Source of the DNA: Formosa sp. Hel1_33_131
GTDB lineage: Bacteria > Bacteroidota > Bacteroidia > Flavobacteriales > Flavobacteriaceae
Direction: 5' to 3'
Length of the DNA stretch: 64,000 nt
Assembly (NCBI GenBank): GCA_949499105.1
Contig: CATEFX010000019.1
Location: 163,797 to 227,796, forward strand
The notes under the pieces were generated by a model. It made no database searches, was not told where the DNA came from, and saw only the letters and a list, made by a program, of their open reading frames with translations. Both the position numbers and the translations under genes were made by a program. Below are positions 28,733 through 39,029 of this stretch, in pieces (within the stretch, counting starts at the first letter, position 1; each line of letters starts with the position of its first letter).

Positions 28733-31696
28733 ATGAAAAAAATCTTAATTCTGATGCTTGCTTTCGTTAGCATCAATTTTGCAACGGCTCAAAACATTAC
28801 CGGTAAGGTCTTGGGGTCGGACGGCACTCCAATCACAGGCGTTAATGTCATCGAAAAAGGCACAAGTAACGGAGCGATCTCCGACTTTGATGGAAACTAT
28901 AAAATAAAAGCAAGCACAGGGGCAACACTTGTATTTAGCTTTGTGGGTTATGAAACTTTAGAGGTTTCGATAGGAAATCGATCCGTTATGAACGTAACAC
29001 TTCAAGAAGGCTCTTCTCTGGATGAAGTGGTTTTGGTGGGGACGCGTACGGCCCCTCGTAGTAATGCTAATTCTCCGCTACCAGTGGATGTTTTACAAGC
29101 AAAAGAGCTTTCTAGAACAGGTCAAGCAACCTTTGACAAAGCATTACAGTACAGAATACCATCTTTTAACACGGTTCAAACACCAGTAAATGATGCTACC
29201 TCACTATTAGATCCTTATGAAATTAGAAACATGGGACCTAGTAGAACATTAATCCTTATTAATGGAAAACGTAAAAACCTAAGTGCCTTATTATACACAC
29301 AAACCTCTCCAGGTCGTGGTGAAACAGGTGCTGACATCTCTGCAATTCCAACCGATGCGATTAAACGTGTTGAAATTCTACGGGACGGTGCTTCTGCACA
29401 ATACGGGTCGGATGCGATCGCAGGGGTGATGAACATCATCTTAAAAGATGACGTTGCAGACGGATCTGTGACTGTTAGAACAGGCATCACTTCGGAAGGC
29501 GATGGCGAAATGTTAGGGGTGAGTGTCAATAATGGCACTGCTATCGGAGACGATAAAGGGTTTATTAATTATACAGTTGACATGTCTAAACTAAACAATT
29601 CTAACAGACCGGGAACGGTAAGTGCTGCTGGAGATGCTGCAGATTTCACATCTTCAAATCCTAATGCTTACAATAGCTATTTACAAGACGACCAATTTTT
29701 AGGAAGTGTCGATTTAACAGGATTTTCAAAAGAACAAGCTATTGCAGAGTTTAACAATAATTATATTGGATCAGCTGATTACAATATAAAAAATTCAGCA
29801 ATTTTAGCTTCAAATGCTGCTGGGCTAGTTGATACCAAAGAATTTTTATCAAGAAAACCTGATGCTGGAAATATTAATGGATCACCAGAAACAGCCGCAT
29901 CAAAATTTTTAATTAATGGTGGCTATGATCTTGCAGATGATACAGAGTTGTATTTTAATGCAGCCTATGTGTACAAGAAAGTAAATTCATTTGCGAATTA
30001 CAGAACGCCCTATTGGAGAACAGCAGGTGACTTTCCCTATTTAGCTGATTTTTTCCCTGGTGAAAACCCTAATAATCCTGGTGGCTACGATGGATATGTA
30101 CCAACCTTCGAAGGGGTATTAAATGATTACAATGCAACAGTTGGTATTAAAACAACTGTAAACGACTGGAACGTGGATTTAAGTTTCACAACTGGCGGAA
30201 ATGCACAAACTTATAAGGTGAATGATTCTCACAACAGAAATGATGTTTATGGAGTTTCCTATAATGATGAAACGGATACTTTTGAAGCGACGCCTTTATA
30301 CAAAGCAAATAGCCAACAATCTTTTGACCCGGGTGGGACCCGTTTTTCTCACAATGTAGGTAACATTGACATCAATAGAATTCTTTCTGACAAAGTAAGT
30401 ATTGGGTTTGGAGCTGAGTTTAGAAACGAAACGTTTGAAGTCATTGAAGGTGAATTAGCCTCTTACGATGGGGGTGGTGCCGATTCTTTTGCAGGGAATA
30501 GCCCAGAGAATTCAGGGAAATTTGACCGTTATAATTTTGGGGGGTACTTCTCTTTAGACTATGATGTATCGGATGCTTTCTTATTAAGTGGTACGATTAG
30601 AGCAGAAAATTATTCCGATTTTGGAAGCACCTTTGTATACAAACTAAGTTCTCGTTTAAAACTCAGCGATAAATTGACGGCTAGAGCCTCTGTATCTACA
30701 GGCTTTAGAGCGCCAACCCTACACCAGATTTACACACAAAAAGCACAGTATAGCTTTGTACCCGGTCAAGGGATTCAAGTTGGTGGGTTAATAAACAATG
30801 TGTCAACCCAAGCGAAGCTTTTAGGCATCGATGAGCTAGACGCAGAAACCTCTACCAACTTCACAGTTGGTTTAGGTGGTAAATTAACAAATCAGTTAAG
30901 TTTCACCCTAGATTACTATAACATTGCTGTAAAAGATCGTATTGTTCTAAGTACTGAAATAGGTAAAACAGCAACGGATGCCCTAGGAAATAGTATTGGT
31001 AACACCCCACTTGATCAAGTCTTAAATGCAAATAACTTAAGTGACTTAAGCTTTTTTACAAATGCTATAGACACAAGAACCTCTGGTATTGATGTGGTCT
31101 TAAATTATAAGAACATTACTTTGGGAGAAGGTGAGTTAAATTTAAATTTATCAGGAAATTATACGATTCAAAACGAAAGAGAAGGAGATGTTAAGAATCC
31201 TGAAATTGTTTCAAATGCGGGTCAATCTGTAGTAAATGCAACCCAAGAAGCTTTGTTCTTTACGTCAAGACCTGAAACGAAATGGATTTTAGGGGCGAAT
31301 TATGACATCGGTAAATTTGGATTGAACTTAAACAATACCTATTTCGGTAAAACTACGTTCAAGCAACAAGGAATGAGTAATGACTTAAGAACAGAATTCA
31401 TACCAAAAGTTGTTACTGATTTAGGTATTAACTTTAATGCAACTGAAAAATTTACAATTGCGTTAAATATTAACAATCTATTGAATGTATTACCAGAATG
31501 GGAATTCAAAGCAGAAAATGCTGCTGGACAAGCATTGATAGATGATACTTCTTTAACATATTACGGAGTTACACCAATCCAAGAGCAATCAAACTTAATT
31601 ACCTTTAACCAACGTTATTCACAAATGACATACGATGGTTATCACTTTAGCCAATTAGGAACGATGTTTAATTTATCTTTAAACTACAAGTTCTAG
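28733..31696 (+). CDS. TonB-dependent outer-membrane receptor (copy 2)
   Basis: The tandem paralogue of the preceding receptor (987 aa from the ATG at 28733). It has the same order: signal peptide, carboxypeptidase-regulatory-like domain, plug and barrel, ending in NLSLNYKF. Most of the plug and barrel is near-identical to copy 1, but about 25 residues are added in the region around 305-365 (after SNRPGTV, up to SRKPDAGN), probably an extracellular loop. Another variable block lies near the C-terminus (AAGQALIDDTSLTYYGVT in place of IAGEGLLLDANQV). The difference in loops hints at altered ligand range (inference). Ligand unknown. Confidence 0.92.
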   Translation: MKKILILMLAFVSINFATAQNITGKVLGSDGTPITGVNVIEKGTSNGAISDFDGNYKIKASTGATLVFSFVGYETLEVSIGNRSVMNVTLQEGSSLDEVVLVGTRTAPRSNANSPLPVDVLQAKELSRTGQATFDKALQYRIPSFNTVQTPVNDATSLLDPYEIRNMGPSRTLILINGKRKNLSALLYTQTSPGRGETGADISAIPTDAIKRVEILRDGASAQYGSDAIAGVMNIILKDDVADGSVTVRTGITSEGDGEMLGVSVNNGTAIGDDKGFINYTVDMSKLNNSNRPGTVSAAGDAADFTSSNPNAYNSYLQDDQFLGSVDLTGFSKEQAIAEFNNNYIGSADYNIKNSAILASNAAGLVDTKEFLSRKPDAGNINGSPETAASKFLINGGYDLADDTELYFNAAYVYKKVNSFANYRTPYWRTAGDFPYLADFFPGENPNNPGGYDGYVPTFEGVLNDYNATVGIKTTVNDWNVDLSFTTGGNAQTYKVNDSHNRNDVYGVSYNDETDTFEATPLYKANSQQSFDPGGTRFSHNVGNIDINRILSDKVSIGFGAEFRNETFEVIEGELASYDGGGADSFAGNSPENSGKFDRYNFGGYFSLDYDVSDAFLLSGTIRAENYSDFGSTFVYKLSSRLKLSDKLTARASVSTGFRAPTLHQIYTQKAQYSFVPGQGIQVGGLINNVSTQAKLLGIDELDAETSTNFTVGLGGKLTNQLSFTLDYYNIAVKDRIVLSTEIGKTATDALGNSIGNTPLDQVLNANNLSDLSFFTNAIDTRTSGIDVVLNYKNITLGEGELNLNLSGNYTIQNEREGDVKNPEIVSNAGQSVVNATQEALFFTSRPETKWILGANYDIGKFGLNLNNTYFGKTTFKQQGMSNDLRTEFIPKVVTDLGINFNATEKFTIALNINNLLNVLPEWEFKAENAAGQALIDDTSLTYYGVTPIQEQSNLITFNQRYSQMTYDGYHFSQLGTMFNLSLNYKF

Positions 31697-31720
31697 TCGA
31701 TAGCTAAAACGAGTACAAAT

Positions 31721-31751
31721 AAAAAGCCACGCAAATTGCGTGGCTTTTTTT
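31721..31751. terminator. terminator between TonB receptor copy 2 and ferredoxin
   Basis: The same AAGCCACGC/GCGTGGCTT hairpin as after copy 1, with A runs on the left and T runs on the right. It can serve both convergent genes. Confidence 0.85.
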
Positions 31752-31769
31752 GTATAAAAAATTATAAAA

Positions 31770-32138
<369 letters not shown>

Positions 32139-32189
32139 TTACTTAAATTTGCATGCAAAAATAACTCCAAAAAAGCGGTTACACAAATA

Positions 32190-33251
32190 ATGGATCACAA
32201 AACAAGTACAATTACGGCATTAAATGAATTAGGGCGTTTTTTAAGTCAATTCTCAACAGATTCAACTCATAAAAATGAATCTGTGCGTTTTAACGATTTA
32301 TTTTTCGAGGGTTTTAAACATCAAATAAAACTATCTAAAGAACACAACGGATGGTTTTCACCCTCAAATATGATGTTTGCGATTGAAAGTTGGGCAAAAC
32401 TTTTGAGAACAGAACCGTTAACCAACTGGGTGTCTAACTATACTTTTGAATCTGCTTCCCCAAAAAAAGTAGCCATCATTATGGCAGGAAACATTCCTCT
32501 TGTCGGCTTTCATGATTTTTTATGTGCGTTGATTTGCAACCATGAAATCATCATTAAACAATCCTCCAATGACAAACATCTTTTACCGTTTTTAGTCCTC
32601 TATTTAACCAAAGTCGCTCCAGAACTTAAAGATAAGGTGTCTTTCTTAAAACAAAAACTAGAAGGATTTGATGCCGTAATTGCTACTGGCAGCAACAACA
32701 CAGCGCGATATTTTGAATACTATTTTAAGGACAAACCATCGATCATTCGGAAAAACAGAAACTCGTTGGCGATCTTAACTGGCGAGGAGTCTAAAGAAGA
32801 TTTAATGCAACTGTCCAATGATATTTTTCAATATTATGGATTGGGCTGTCGCAGTGTCTCTAAACTGTTGGTTCCAAAAGACTATAACTTTGACGCCTTT
32901 TTTGAAGCGATGTATCACTGGCACCCGATTATCAATGGCGCAAAATATGCTAATAATTACGATTACAATAAGGCCGTTTACTTGATGAGTGAATTTAAAA
33001 TGCTTGAAAATGGGTTTTTAATGCTCAAGGAAGATTCCAGCTACGCCTCTCCTATCGCCACCCTTTTTTATGAACATTATGAAACCTTAGAATCGTTGTC
33101 CACTAAATTAAATGACGATGCCGATAAAATTCAATGCATTGTTTCTAATAATTTATCAGCGCACCACCTTCCATTTGGAAGCACACAAACCCCGCAATTA
33201 GAAGATTATGCGGATGGCGTTGATACTGTTGAATTTTTACTAAAAATATAA
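32190..33251 (+). CDS. acyl-CoA reductase (LuxC-like)
   Basis: This protein (353 aa) belongs to the LuxC-type acyl-CoA reductase family, an aldehyde dehydrogenase relative that forms aldehydes from acyl-CoA or acyl-protein. Recognisable parts are VAIIMAGNIPLVGFHDFLCAL, IIKQSSNDKHLLPF and GLGCRSVSKLLVP, the last holding the cysteine at the expected catalytic place. No luxD/E or luciferase genes are nearby, so bioluminescence is not implied; the substrate is unknown. It is divergent from ferredoxin and followed by serC. Confidence 0.83.
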   Translation: MDHKTSTITALNELGRFLSQFSTDSTHKNESVRFNDLFFEGFKHQIKLSKEHNGWFSPSNMMFAIESWAKLLRTEPLTNWVSNYTFESASPKKVAIIMAGNIPLVGFHDFLCALICNHEIIIKQSSNDKHLLPFLVLYLTKVAPELKDKVSFLKQKLEGFDAVIATGSNNTARYFEYYFKDKPSIIRKNRNSLAILTGEESKEDLMQLSNDIFQYYGLGCRSVSKLLVPKDYNFDAFFEAMYHWHPIINGAKYANNYDYNKAVYLMSEFKMLENGFLMLKEDSSYASPIATLFYEHYETLESLSTKLNDDADKIQCIVSNNLSAHHLPFGSTQTPQLEDYADGVDTVEFLLKI

Positions 33252-33355
33252 CATAATATTAGCATTTTGATATTTAATTATCTTTAATAAATCCAGACCT
33301 TTACAGCTTCAAAAATTAACATTAATTTGCAACCATCACAGACATTATAATTCAA

Positions 33356-34417
33356 ATGAAAAAACACAATTTTAGCGCAGGACCTTGTGTCCTCCCTCAA
33401 GAAGTTTTAGAAAAATCAGCCCAAGCAGTCCTAAGTTTTGATGATGGACTTTCATTAATTGAAATATCCCACCGTAGCAAAGCTTTCATTGATGTAATGG
33501 ATAATGCGAGCGCTCTGGCCCTCGAACTTTTAGGATTGGAAGGAAAAGGCTACAAAGCACTCTTTCTTCAAGGGGGTGCAAGCATGCAGTTTTTAGCAAC
33601 CGCATTAAACTTATTAGAAAATCGTGCTGCCTATTTAAATACAGGAACTTGGAGCGATAAAGCAATTAAAGAAGCGAAGCTCTATGGAGACGTTCTTGAA
33701 GTCGCTTCTTCCAAAGAGGCGAATTTCAATTATATTCCCAAAGGTTATAAAGTACCTTCGGATCTTGATTATTTCCATTGTACTTCAAACAATACCATTT
33801 TTGGAACGCAAATAAAAGAGTTTCCCAAATTAGAAGTTCCATTAGTTTGTGATATGAGTAGTGATATTTTTTCTCGAACCCTCGATTTTTCAAAATTTGA
33901 TTTAATTTATGCAGGGGCTCAAAAAAACATGGGACCTGCAGGCACAACACTTGTGGTTGTTAAAGAAGCTATCCTTGGAAAAGTATCCCGAAAAATTCCA
34001 TCCATGATGGATTATAAAGTACAGATTGATAAGGAGAGCATGTTCAATACACCGCCTGTATTCGCCGTTTACACGTCGATGCTCACCCTTGAGTGGTTAA
34101 AAAGTCTTGGTGGAATTGAGGCCATTGAAAAAGAAAACTTTAAAAAAGCACGTTTAATGTATTCTGAAATTGATTTAAACCCTTTATTTAAAGGGTTTGC
34201 TGCCAAAGCAGATCGATCGACAATGAATGCCACATTTTCTTTAACCGATGATAAATTAAAAGATACTTTTGATGCTATGTGGAAAGAAGCCGGTATTAAC
34301 GGCTTAAATGGTCATAGAAGTGTTGGAGGCTACAGAGCCTCCATGTACAATGCATTGCCATTAGAAAGCGTTGCAACCTTAGTAGACGTTATGAGTGAAT
34401 TAGAACGAAAAGCATAA
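33356..34417 (+). CDS. serC: 3-phosphoserine aminotransferase
   Basis: This PLP enzyme (353 aa) makes phosphoserine in serine synthesis and also acts in pyridoxine synthesis. It starts with the hallmark NFSAGPCVLP and has FLQGGASMQF, the PLP lysine in YAGAQKNMGPAG, and GHRSVGGYRASMYNA near the end. Length matches the family. It is in an operon with serA (4 bp gap). Confidence 0.96.
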   Translation: MKKHNFSAGPCVLPQEVLEKSAQAVLSFDDGLSLIEISHRSKAFIDVMDNASALALELLGLEGKGYKALFLQGGASMQFLATALNLLENRAAYLNTGTWSDKAIKEAKLYGDVLEVASSKEANFNYIPKGYKVPSDLDYFHCTSNNTIFGTQIKEFPKLEVPLVCDMSSDIFSRTLDFSKFDLIYAGAQKNMGPAGTTLVVVKEAILGKVSRKIPSMMDYKVQIDKESMFNTPPVFAVYTSMLTLEWLKSLGGIEAIEKENFKKARLMYSEIDLNPLFKGFAAKADRSTMNATFSLTDDKLKDTFDAMWKEAGINGLNGHRSVGGYRASMYNALPLESVATLVDVMSELERKA

Positions 34418-34421
34418 AAAA

Positions 34422-35372
34422 ATGAAAATATTAGCAAATGACGGTATTTCACAAAGTGGAATAGACGATTTAACCGCTGCAGGATTTGAAGTCTTAACGA
34501 CCACCGTAGCACAAGAACAATTAGAAAATTTCATCAACGCCGAAAACATCGTCGCACTTCTAGTTAGAAGCGCAACCACTGTAAGACAGGATCTTATTGA
34601 TGCTTGTCCAGGTCTAAAAATCATTGGAAGAGGTGGTGTTGGAATGGATAATATCGATGTTGAGTATGCTCGTGAAAAAGGATTAAGTGTTATTAATACG
34701 CCAGCTGCTTCATCTGAGTCAGTTGCCGAATTGGTATTCGCTCATTTATTTTCTGGAGTTCGTTTCTTATACGACTCAAACAAAACCATGCCTTTAGAAG
34801 GAGAATCAAAATTTAAAAACCTAAAAAAAGCCTACGCAAAAGGAACTGAGTTACGGGGCAAAACTTTGGGAGTGATTGGCTTTGGTAGAATTGGTCAAGC
34901 CACCGCAAAAATGGCCTTAGGCTTAGGAATGAAAGTCATTGCTTTTGATCCATTTTTAGAAAAAACAACCCTATCACTATCTTTTTATGATGGTCAAACG
35001 GTTGATTTTGAAATCAAAACAGTTTCTAAAGAAGCCGTTTTAAAAGAGTCTGATTTTATCACATTACACGTGCCTGCACAAAAAGATTTTGTAATTGGTA
35101 AACCAGAATTTGATCTTATGAAAGACGGAGCTGCTCTCGTCAATGCGGCCCGTGGAGGTGTCGTCAATGAAGTGGCGCTTGTAGAAGCTCTTGATTCCAA
35201 TAAATTATCATTTGCCGGATTAGATACCTTTGAAAACGAACCATCTCCAGCAGTTCAGATATTAATGAATCCAAAAATATCTTTAACGCCTCATATTGGT
35301 GCGGCTACCAACCAAGCTCAAGATCGAATTGGTTCTGAATTAGCGTCTCAAATTATTTCTATATTGAAATAG
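34422..35372 (+). CDS. serA: D-3-phosphoglycerate dehydrogenase
   Basis: A D-isomer 2-hydroxyacid dehydrogenase (316 aa). Its adjacency to serC indicates the first step of serine synthesis. It carries GRGGVGMDNID, the NAD fold GVIGFGRIGQATAK (about 145-158), VNAARGGVVNE and the catalytic His in TPHIGAAT. The C-terminal ACT domain of long SerA forms is absent, so feedback control by serine through ACT is not expected. A terminator follows. Confidence 0.92.
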   Translation: MKILANDGISQSGIDDLTAAGFEVLTTTVAQEQLENFINAENIVALLVRSATTVRQDLIDACPGLKIIGRGGVGMDNIDVEYAREKGLSVINTPAASSESVAELVFAHLFSGVRFLYDSNKTMPLEGESKFKNLKKAYAKGTELRGKTLGVIGFGRIGQATAKMALGLGMKVIAFDPFLEKTTLSLSFYDGQTVDFEIKTVSKEAVLKESDFITLHVPAQKDFVIGKPEFDLMKDGAALVNAARGGVVNEVALVEALDSNKLSFAGLDTFENEPSPAVQILMNPKISLTPHIGAATNQAQDRIGSELASQIISILK

Positions 35373-35395
35373 AAGTCAATATAAATTCTGATTAT

Positions 35396-35428
35396 AAAAA
35401 CCTTAACACATTTGTTAAGGTTTTTTTT
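35396..35428 (+). terminator. terminator of serC-serA
   Basis: AACCTTAACA pairs with TGTTAAGGTT across a 4-nt loop, then a run of eight T. It lies 25 bp past the serA stop. Confidence 0.9.
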
Positions 35429-35462
35429 GTAGATTGACGTTTTAACCCCATAAAAAATCTAT

Positions 35463-36098
35463 ATGTCAGGAATTCTAGACCTACTAAACAGTGATATCGG
35501 AAAATCACTAATTAATGGCGTGTCCGGCCACACAGGACAATCAAAATCAAAAACTTCTAATTTACTTACCATGGCAATGCCCGTATTGATGCAAGCCATG
35601 AAACGAAATGCCAATTCCAGTGAAGGTGCTTCGGGAATTATGGGGGCACTTCAAAAACACGATGGAAGTATCTTAGACAACCTTGGCGACTTGTTTTCTG
35701 GTGGAACTATTAATGCTGTTTCTGATGATGGCGAGAAAATTTTAGGGCATGTCCTTGGGAATCGTCAAGGAAATGTTCAAAATGCACTGAGTCAAAAATC
35801 TGGAATAGACGCTAACTCGGTAGGACAAATACTAAAAGTCGCTGCTCCAATTGTGATGGGCGTATTAGGAAAACAACAACGTCAAAGCAACGTCAATTCA
35901 TCCAGTGGAATAGAAGGTCTTCTGGGAGGCTTGATTGGAAACAACGCCCCAGATCAAAACCAAAGTTTCTTGGAATCTATGCTCGATGCCGATGGGGATG
36001 GCTCCGTAATTGATGATGTGGCTGGAATAGTTCTTGGAGGCAAAAAGGGTAAAAGCGCCCTCGGCGGATTACTCGGTGGACTGTTTGGTAAAAAGTAA
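35463..36098 (+). CDS. DUF937 domain protein
   Basis: A protein (211 aa), Gly/Ser/Asn-rich, with repeated helical LLGGLIG-like segments and a C-terminal DADGDGSVIDD stretch (acidic, calcium-loop-like) before a glycine-rich LGGLLGGLFGKK end. It resembles DUF937/YidB-type proteins, whose role is not established. No signal peptide seen. Confidence 0.82.
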   Translation: MSGILDLLNSDIGKSLINGVSGHTGQSKSKTSNLLTMAMPVLMQAMKRNANSSEGASGIMGALQKHDGSILDNLGDLFSGGTINAVSDDGEKILGHVLGNRQGNVQNALSQKSGIDANSVGQILKVAAPIVMGVLGKQQRQSNVNSSSGIEGLLGGLIGNNAPDQNQSFLESMLDADGDGSVIDDVAGIVLGGKKGKSALGGLLGGLFGKK

Positions 36099-36142
36099 TA
36101 TTTTATCTTAAGATGTAGTATATTTGCTTCAAATTTTGAAGC

Positions 36143-36640
36143 ATGAAGACATTTAAAGCAAGGTGGGAAATCAAACAAAATTGGCAACTATTGTTTCCAA
36201 TTCTTGGGCTATTTTCTCTCGGATATAGTTCATTTAAATTGGCTAAAATACTGCCTTTTGATGCGCTCTATATTACGATCCCTGCTTTTGTGGTTGTCTT
36301 TTATATCTTATTAAAAGTAGTGCTTTTTGCAATCAACAAAGTAGAATCTCGGTGGGCTGTGGATCAACGTTGGGAACTCATCCGGATTTTTATTGTCTTT
36401 GCAATTACAGGATCCTCTTCTGTTGTTGTAGGACGTCCTTTTATTCAATTAATTGGAATCACAAAAGAAAATTTACACCCCATCCTCTATTGGATTTTAT
36501 TTATCGCTATTAGCTTAATTTTTTATCAAATTTTATTAGTTTTATTGGGTTGGATTTTTGGACAATTTCAGTTTTTCTGGAATTTTGAAAAGAAAATGAT
36601 TCGCCGTTTTGGATTGGGGAAATTTTTAAATGAGTCCTAA
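36143..36640 (+). CDS. four-helix membrane protein (DUF6787-like)
   Basis: This protein (165 aa) has four hydrophobic segments (about 17-33, 43-63, 82-103, 113-140) and basic ends. It looks like the flavobacterial DUF6787 group, which has sometimes been misnamed prolipoprotein diacylglyceryl transferase. No catalytic motif is seen. Function unknown. Confidence 0.7.
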   Translation: MKTFKARWEIKQNWQLLFPILGLFSLGYSSFKLAKILPFDALYITIPAFVVVFYILLKVVLFAINKVESRWAVDQRWELIRIFIVFAITGSSSVVVGRPFIQLIGITKENLHPILYWILFIAISLIFYQILLVLLGWIFGQFQFFWNFEKKMIRRFGLGKFLNES

Positions 36641-36653
36641 ATCCTTTTAGAAC

Positions 36654-36944
36654 TTAATTGGACACTTCGCTTGTCGCTTTAGAAGACTTGTCAAAATAAT
36701 AGGTGTAAACCCACATAATCGTAAATGTTGGTACCACATCTAATATCGGGAGGGCTTCTTCAATAAAGACTAGTACACCTGCTATTTTTCCTTTTTTACC
36801 TTCAAAAAGTTGGGTCATTAAATACCCCGACAATGGCGCCCATAAAATATCGAAAAACGGAAAAAGAAGAGAAACATAGCCTAACGCATCAAAGCATAAA
36901 CTGAAAAATAATTTTGATGTTTTGGATTTATTTTTTAGGTTCAT
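36654..36944 (-). CDS. small membrane protein
   Basis: A protein (96 aa) with hydrophobic segments near 18-45 and 57-85 and a lysine-rich N-terminus. No family recognised with confidence. It lies downstream of msrA on the same strand (24 bp) and is probably co-transcribed with it. Confidence 0.6.
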   Translation of the reverse strand: MNLKNKSKTSKLFFSLCFDALGYVSLLFPFFDILWAPLSGYLMTQLFEGKKGKIAGVLVFIEEALPILDVVPTFTIMWVYTYYFDKSSKATSEVSN

Positions 36945-36968
36945 TACTATTAGATTTGGGAGTGGATT

Positions 36969-37496
36969 TTATTTTAAAATTTTATTAAAATGAGTCGTTA
37001 GTTTTTTAATTTTCGGATCGATTAAATAGGTGCAATACGGCTGTTCCCTGTTTAGATCATAATAACTATCATGAGCGTCTTCGGCATCATAAAACACCTC
37101 CAAAGGCGATAATTCTGTGACAATTGGGTTTTCAAAAACCTTGGCAGCGTCGAGAGACTTCATGTACTGATTGGCCGTTTCATACTGCTCTGAATCTGTA
37201 TAAAAAATAGCCGACCGGTATTGGGTCCCCACATCATTTGCTTGACGATTGAGTGTTGTTGGATCATGGGTTGCAAAAAAGACTTCCAATAACTCCACAT
37301 ACGAAATCAATGTTTCATCATAATCGAGTCGAATGCCTTCTGTATGGCCCGTACGACCTTGGCAAACTTCACGGTAGGCCGGATTTTTTATAAATCCGCC
37401 TGTATATCCAGACTTGACATCCTGAACCCCTATAAGGCGATTAAAAACCGCTTCGGTACACCAAAAACACCCTCCAGCAAATATAGCTCGTTTCAT
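36969..37496 (-). CDS. msrA: peptide methionine sulfoxide reductase
   Basis: MsrA (175 aa) reduces the S-form of methionine sulfoxide in proteins. The catalytic cysteine is in GGCFWCTEAVF (about 8-18), followed by GYTGG, RTGHTEGIRLDYD and the HDPTTLNRQANDVGTQYRS block. The ATG at 37496 gives MKRAIFAGGCFW; an upstream TTG would add seven unlikely residues. No signal peptide, so it is cytoplasmic. Confidence 0.95.
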   Translation of the reverse strand: MKRAIFAGGCFWCTEAVFNRLIGVQDVKSGYTGGFIKNPAYREVCQGRTGHTEGIRLDYDETLISYVELLEVFFATHDPTTLNRQANDVGTQYRSAIFYTDSEQYETANQYMKSLDAAKVFENPIVTELSPLEVFYDAEDAHDSYYDLNREQPYCTYLIDPKIKKLTTHFNKILK

Positions 37497-37588
37497 GATA
37501 AATTTATTTGACTTCAAAGTTAGTAAACAAATAATTAAAATTAGCTCGAATTATTGCACATAAAAACTATAAAACTTAATTTCACACT

Positions 37589-38254
37589 ATGATAATTGCG
37601 AAGCACATACATAAATATTACGATCAACTTCATGTTCTTAAAGGGGTTGATTTAAACATAAAAAAAGGCGAAATCGTATCGATTGTTGGCGCTTCAGGAG
37701 CTGGAAAAACGACCTTGCTACAGATCTTAGGAACCTTAGATTCTTATTCTAAACATTCAGACAGTCAATTGCAGATCAATGGCGTAGATATTACAACGCT
37801 TTCCGATAGCTCTTTAGCAAAATTTAGAAATGAACAGTTGGGCTTTATTTTTCAATTTCACCAGTTATTACCTGAATTTACGGCTGTTGAAAATGTATGT
37901 ATTCCTGCGTTTATAAAAGGAATTTCTCAAAAAGAAGCCATCCAAAAAGCAACTGAATTATTGCGTTTTTTAGGTTTAGAAGACCGTATCAACCATAAAC
38001 CCAACGAACTCTCTGGCGGTGAACAACAACGCGTTGCCGTGGCCCGTGCATTAATTAATAACCCAGCGGTTATTTTTGCGGATGAACCTTCAGGAAATTT
38101 AGACAGTGAATCCGCCGAACAACTCCATCAATTGTTTTTTAAGTTACGAGATCGTTTTGGACAAACCTTTGTCATCGTGACCCATAATCATGAATTAGCA
38201 GAAATGGCCGATCGTAAAATCACCATGGTTGATGGTCTAGTAAAAACGGTCTAA
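37589..38254 (+). CDS. ABC transporter ATP-binding protein (LolD type)
   Basis: An ATPase (221 aa) with Walker [10 protein letters not shown] (about 34-42), the signature [15 protein letters not shown], Walker [13 protein letters not shown] and a switch histidine in VTHNH. It is closest to the LolD/MacB group, which power lipoprotein release or related mechanotransmission exporters. No permease gene is adjacent, so its partner must be elsewhere. It precedes a GTG-start gene with only one base between them. Confidence 0.88.
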   Translation: MIIAKHIHKYYDQLHVLKGVDLNIKKGEIVSIVGASGAGKTTLLQILGTLDSYSKHSDSQLQINGVDITTLSDSSLAKFRNEQLGFIFQFHQLLPEFTAVENVCIPAFIKGISQKEAIQKATELLRFLGLEDRINHKPNELSGGEQQRVAVARALINNPAVIFADEPSGNLDSESAEQLHQLFFKLRDRFGQTFVIVTHNHELAEMADRKITMVDGLVKTV

Positions 38255-38255
38255 G

Positions 38256-39029
38256 GTGCAACAACTAAACAATTCTGAACTTAAAGAATTTCTGGATGCT
38301 AAAGTCATTCAGTATAACAATCCTGATTTTATAAACTCCGATCCCCTTCAAATCCCACACCGCTATTCATTAAAAGAAGATATCGAAATTGCTGGCTTCC
38401 TAACGGCGACCATCGCTTGGGGCAACCGAAAAAGTATTATCAATAATGCCAAACAATTGATGGCTCTAATGGACGATGCCCCGTATGAATTTGTCATGCA
38501 GCATCAACCAAAAGACTTAGAAACCCTGACGCCATTTGTACATCGCACCTTTAATGGCTCCGATTGTATTCAGTTTATGAAAAGTCTCAAACATATCTAT
38601 ACACATCATAATGGTTTAGAAGGCATTTTTAATACATATGCGGAAGTCGATAGTTTACAACTGGCAATTCATCATTTAAAACACCATTTTTTTGAAATAG
38701 ATCATCTCCAACGTACCCAAAAACACATTAGTGATCCCTTAAAAAAATCGGCTGCAAAACGAATTAATATGTTTTTGAGATGGATGGTACGTTCCAATGA
38801 TACCAAAGTTGATTTTGGATTATGGACCCAGTTATCGCCTTCACAACTCTCCTGCCCTCTCGATGTTCATTCTGGAAATGTAGCACGTAAACTAGGGCTT
38901 CTAAAACGCACACAAAATGATGGAAAGGCCTTAGCACAACTAGACGAAGCTCTTCGTCAATTAGATCCTAAAGATCCTGTGAAATATGATTTTGCGTTAT
39001 TTGGTTTGGGTGTTTTTGAGAGATTCTAG
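38256..39029 (+). CDS. TIGR02757 family protein
   Basis: A protein (257 aa) starting at GTG directly after the LolD-type gene. Conserved elements are IPHRYSLKEDIEIAGFL, TIAWGNRKSII, RWMVRSN, QLSCPLDVHSGNVARKLGLL and DPKDPVKYDFALFGLG. The pattern recalls helix-hairpin DNA glycosylase-like folds, but the role is not known. The stop overlaps the convergent rnz gene. Confidence 0.8.
   Translation: MQQLNNSELKEFLDAKVIQYNNPDFINSDPLQIPHRYSLKEDIEIAGFLTATIAWGNRKSIINNAKQLMALMDDAPYEFVMQHQPKDLETLTPFVHRTFNGSDCIQFMKSLKHIYTHHNGLEGIFNTYAEVDSLQLAIHHLKHHFFEIDHLQRTQKHISDPLKKSAAKRINMFLRWMVRSNDTKVDFGLWTQLSPSQLSCPLDVHSGNVARKLGLLKRTQNDGKALAQLDEALRQLDPKDPVKYDFALFGLGVFERF

Noticed and set aside
25370..31696. SusCD glycan-uptake locus
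   Set aside because: No SusD-type gene follows either receptor and no glycan enzymes are near; the receptors are shorter and have a cofactor/siderophore-type plug.
32190..33251. Bioluminescence gene luxC
   Set aside because: No luxA, luxB, luxD or luxE genes nearby; the family is widespread in non-luminous Flavobacteria.
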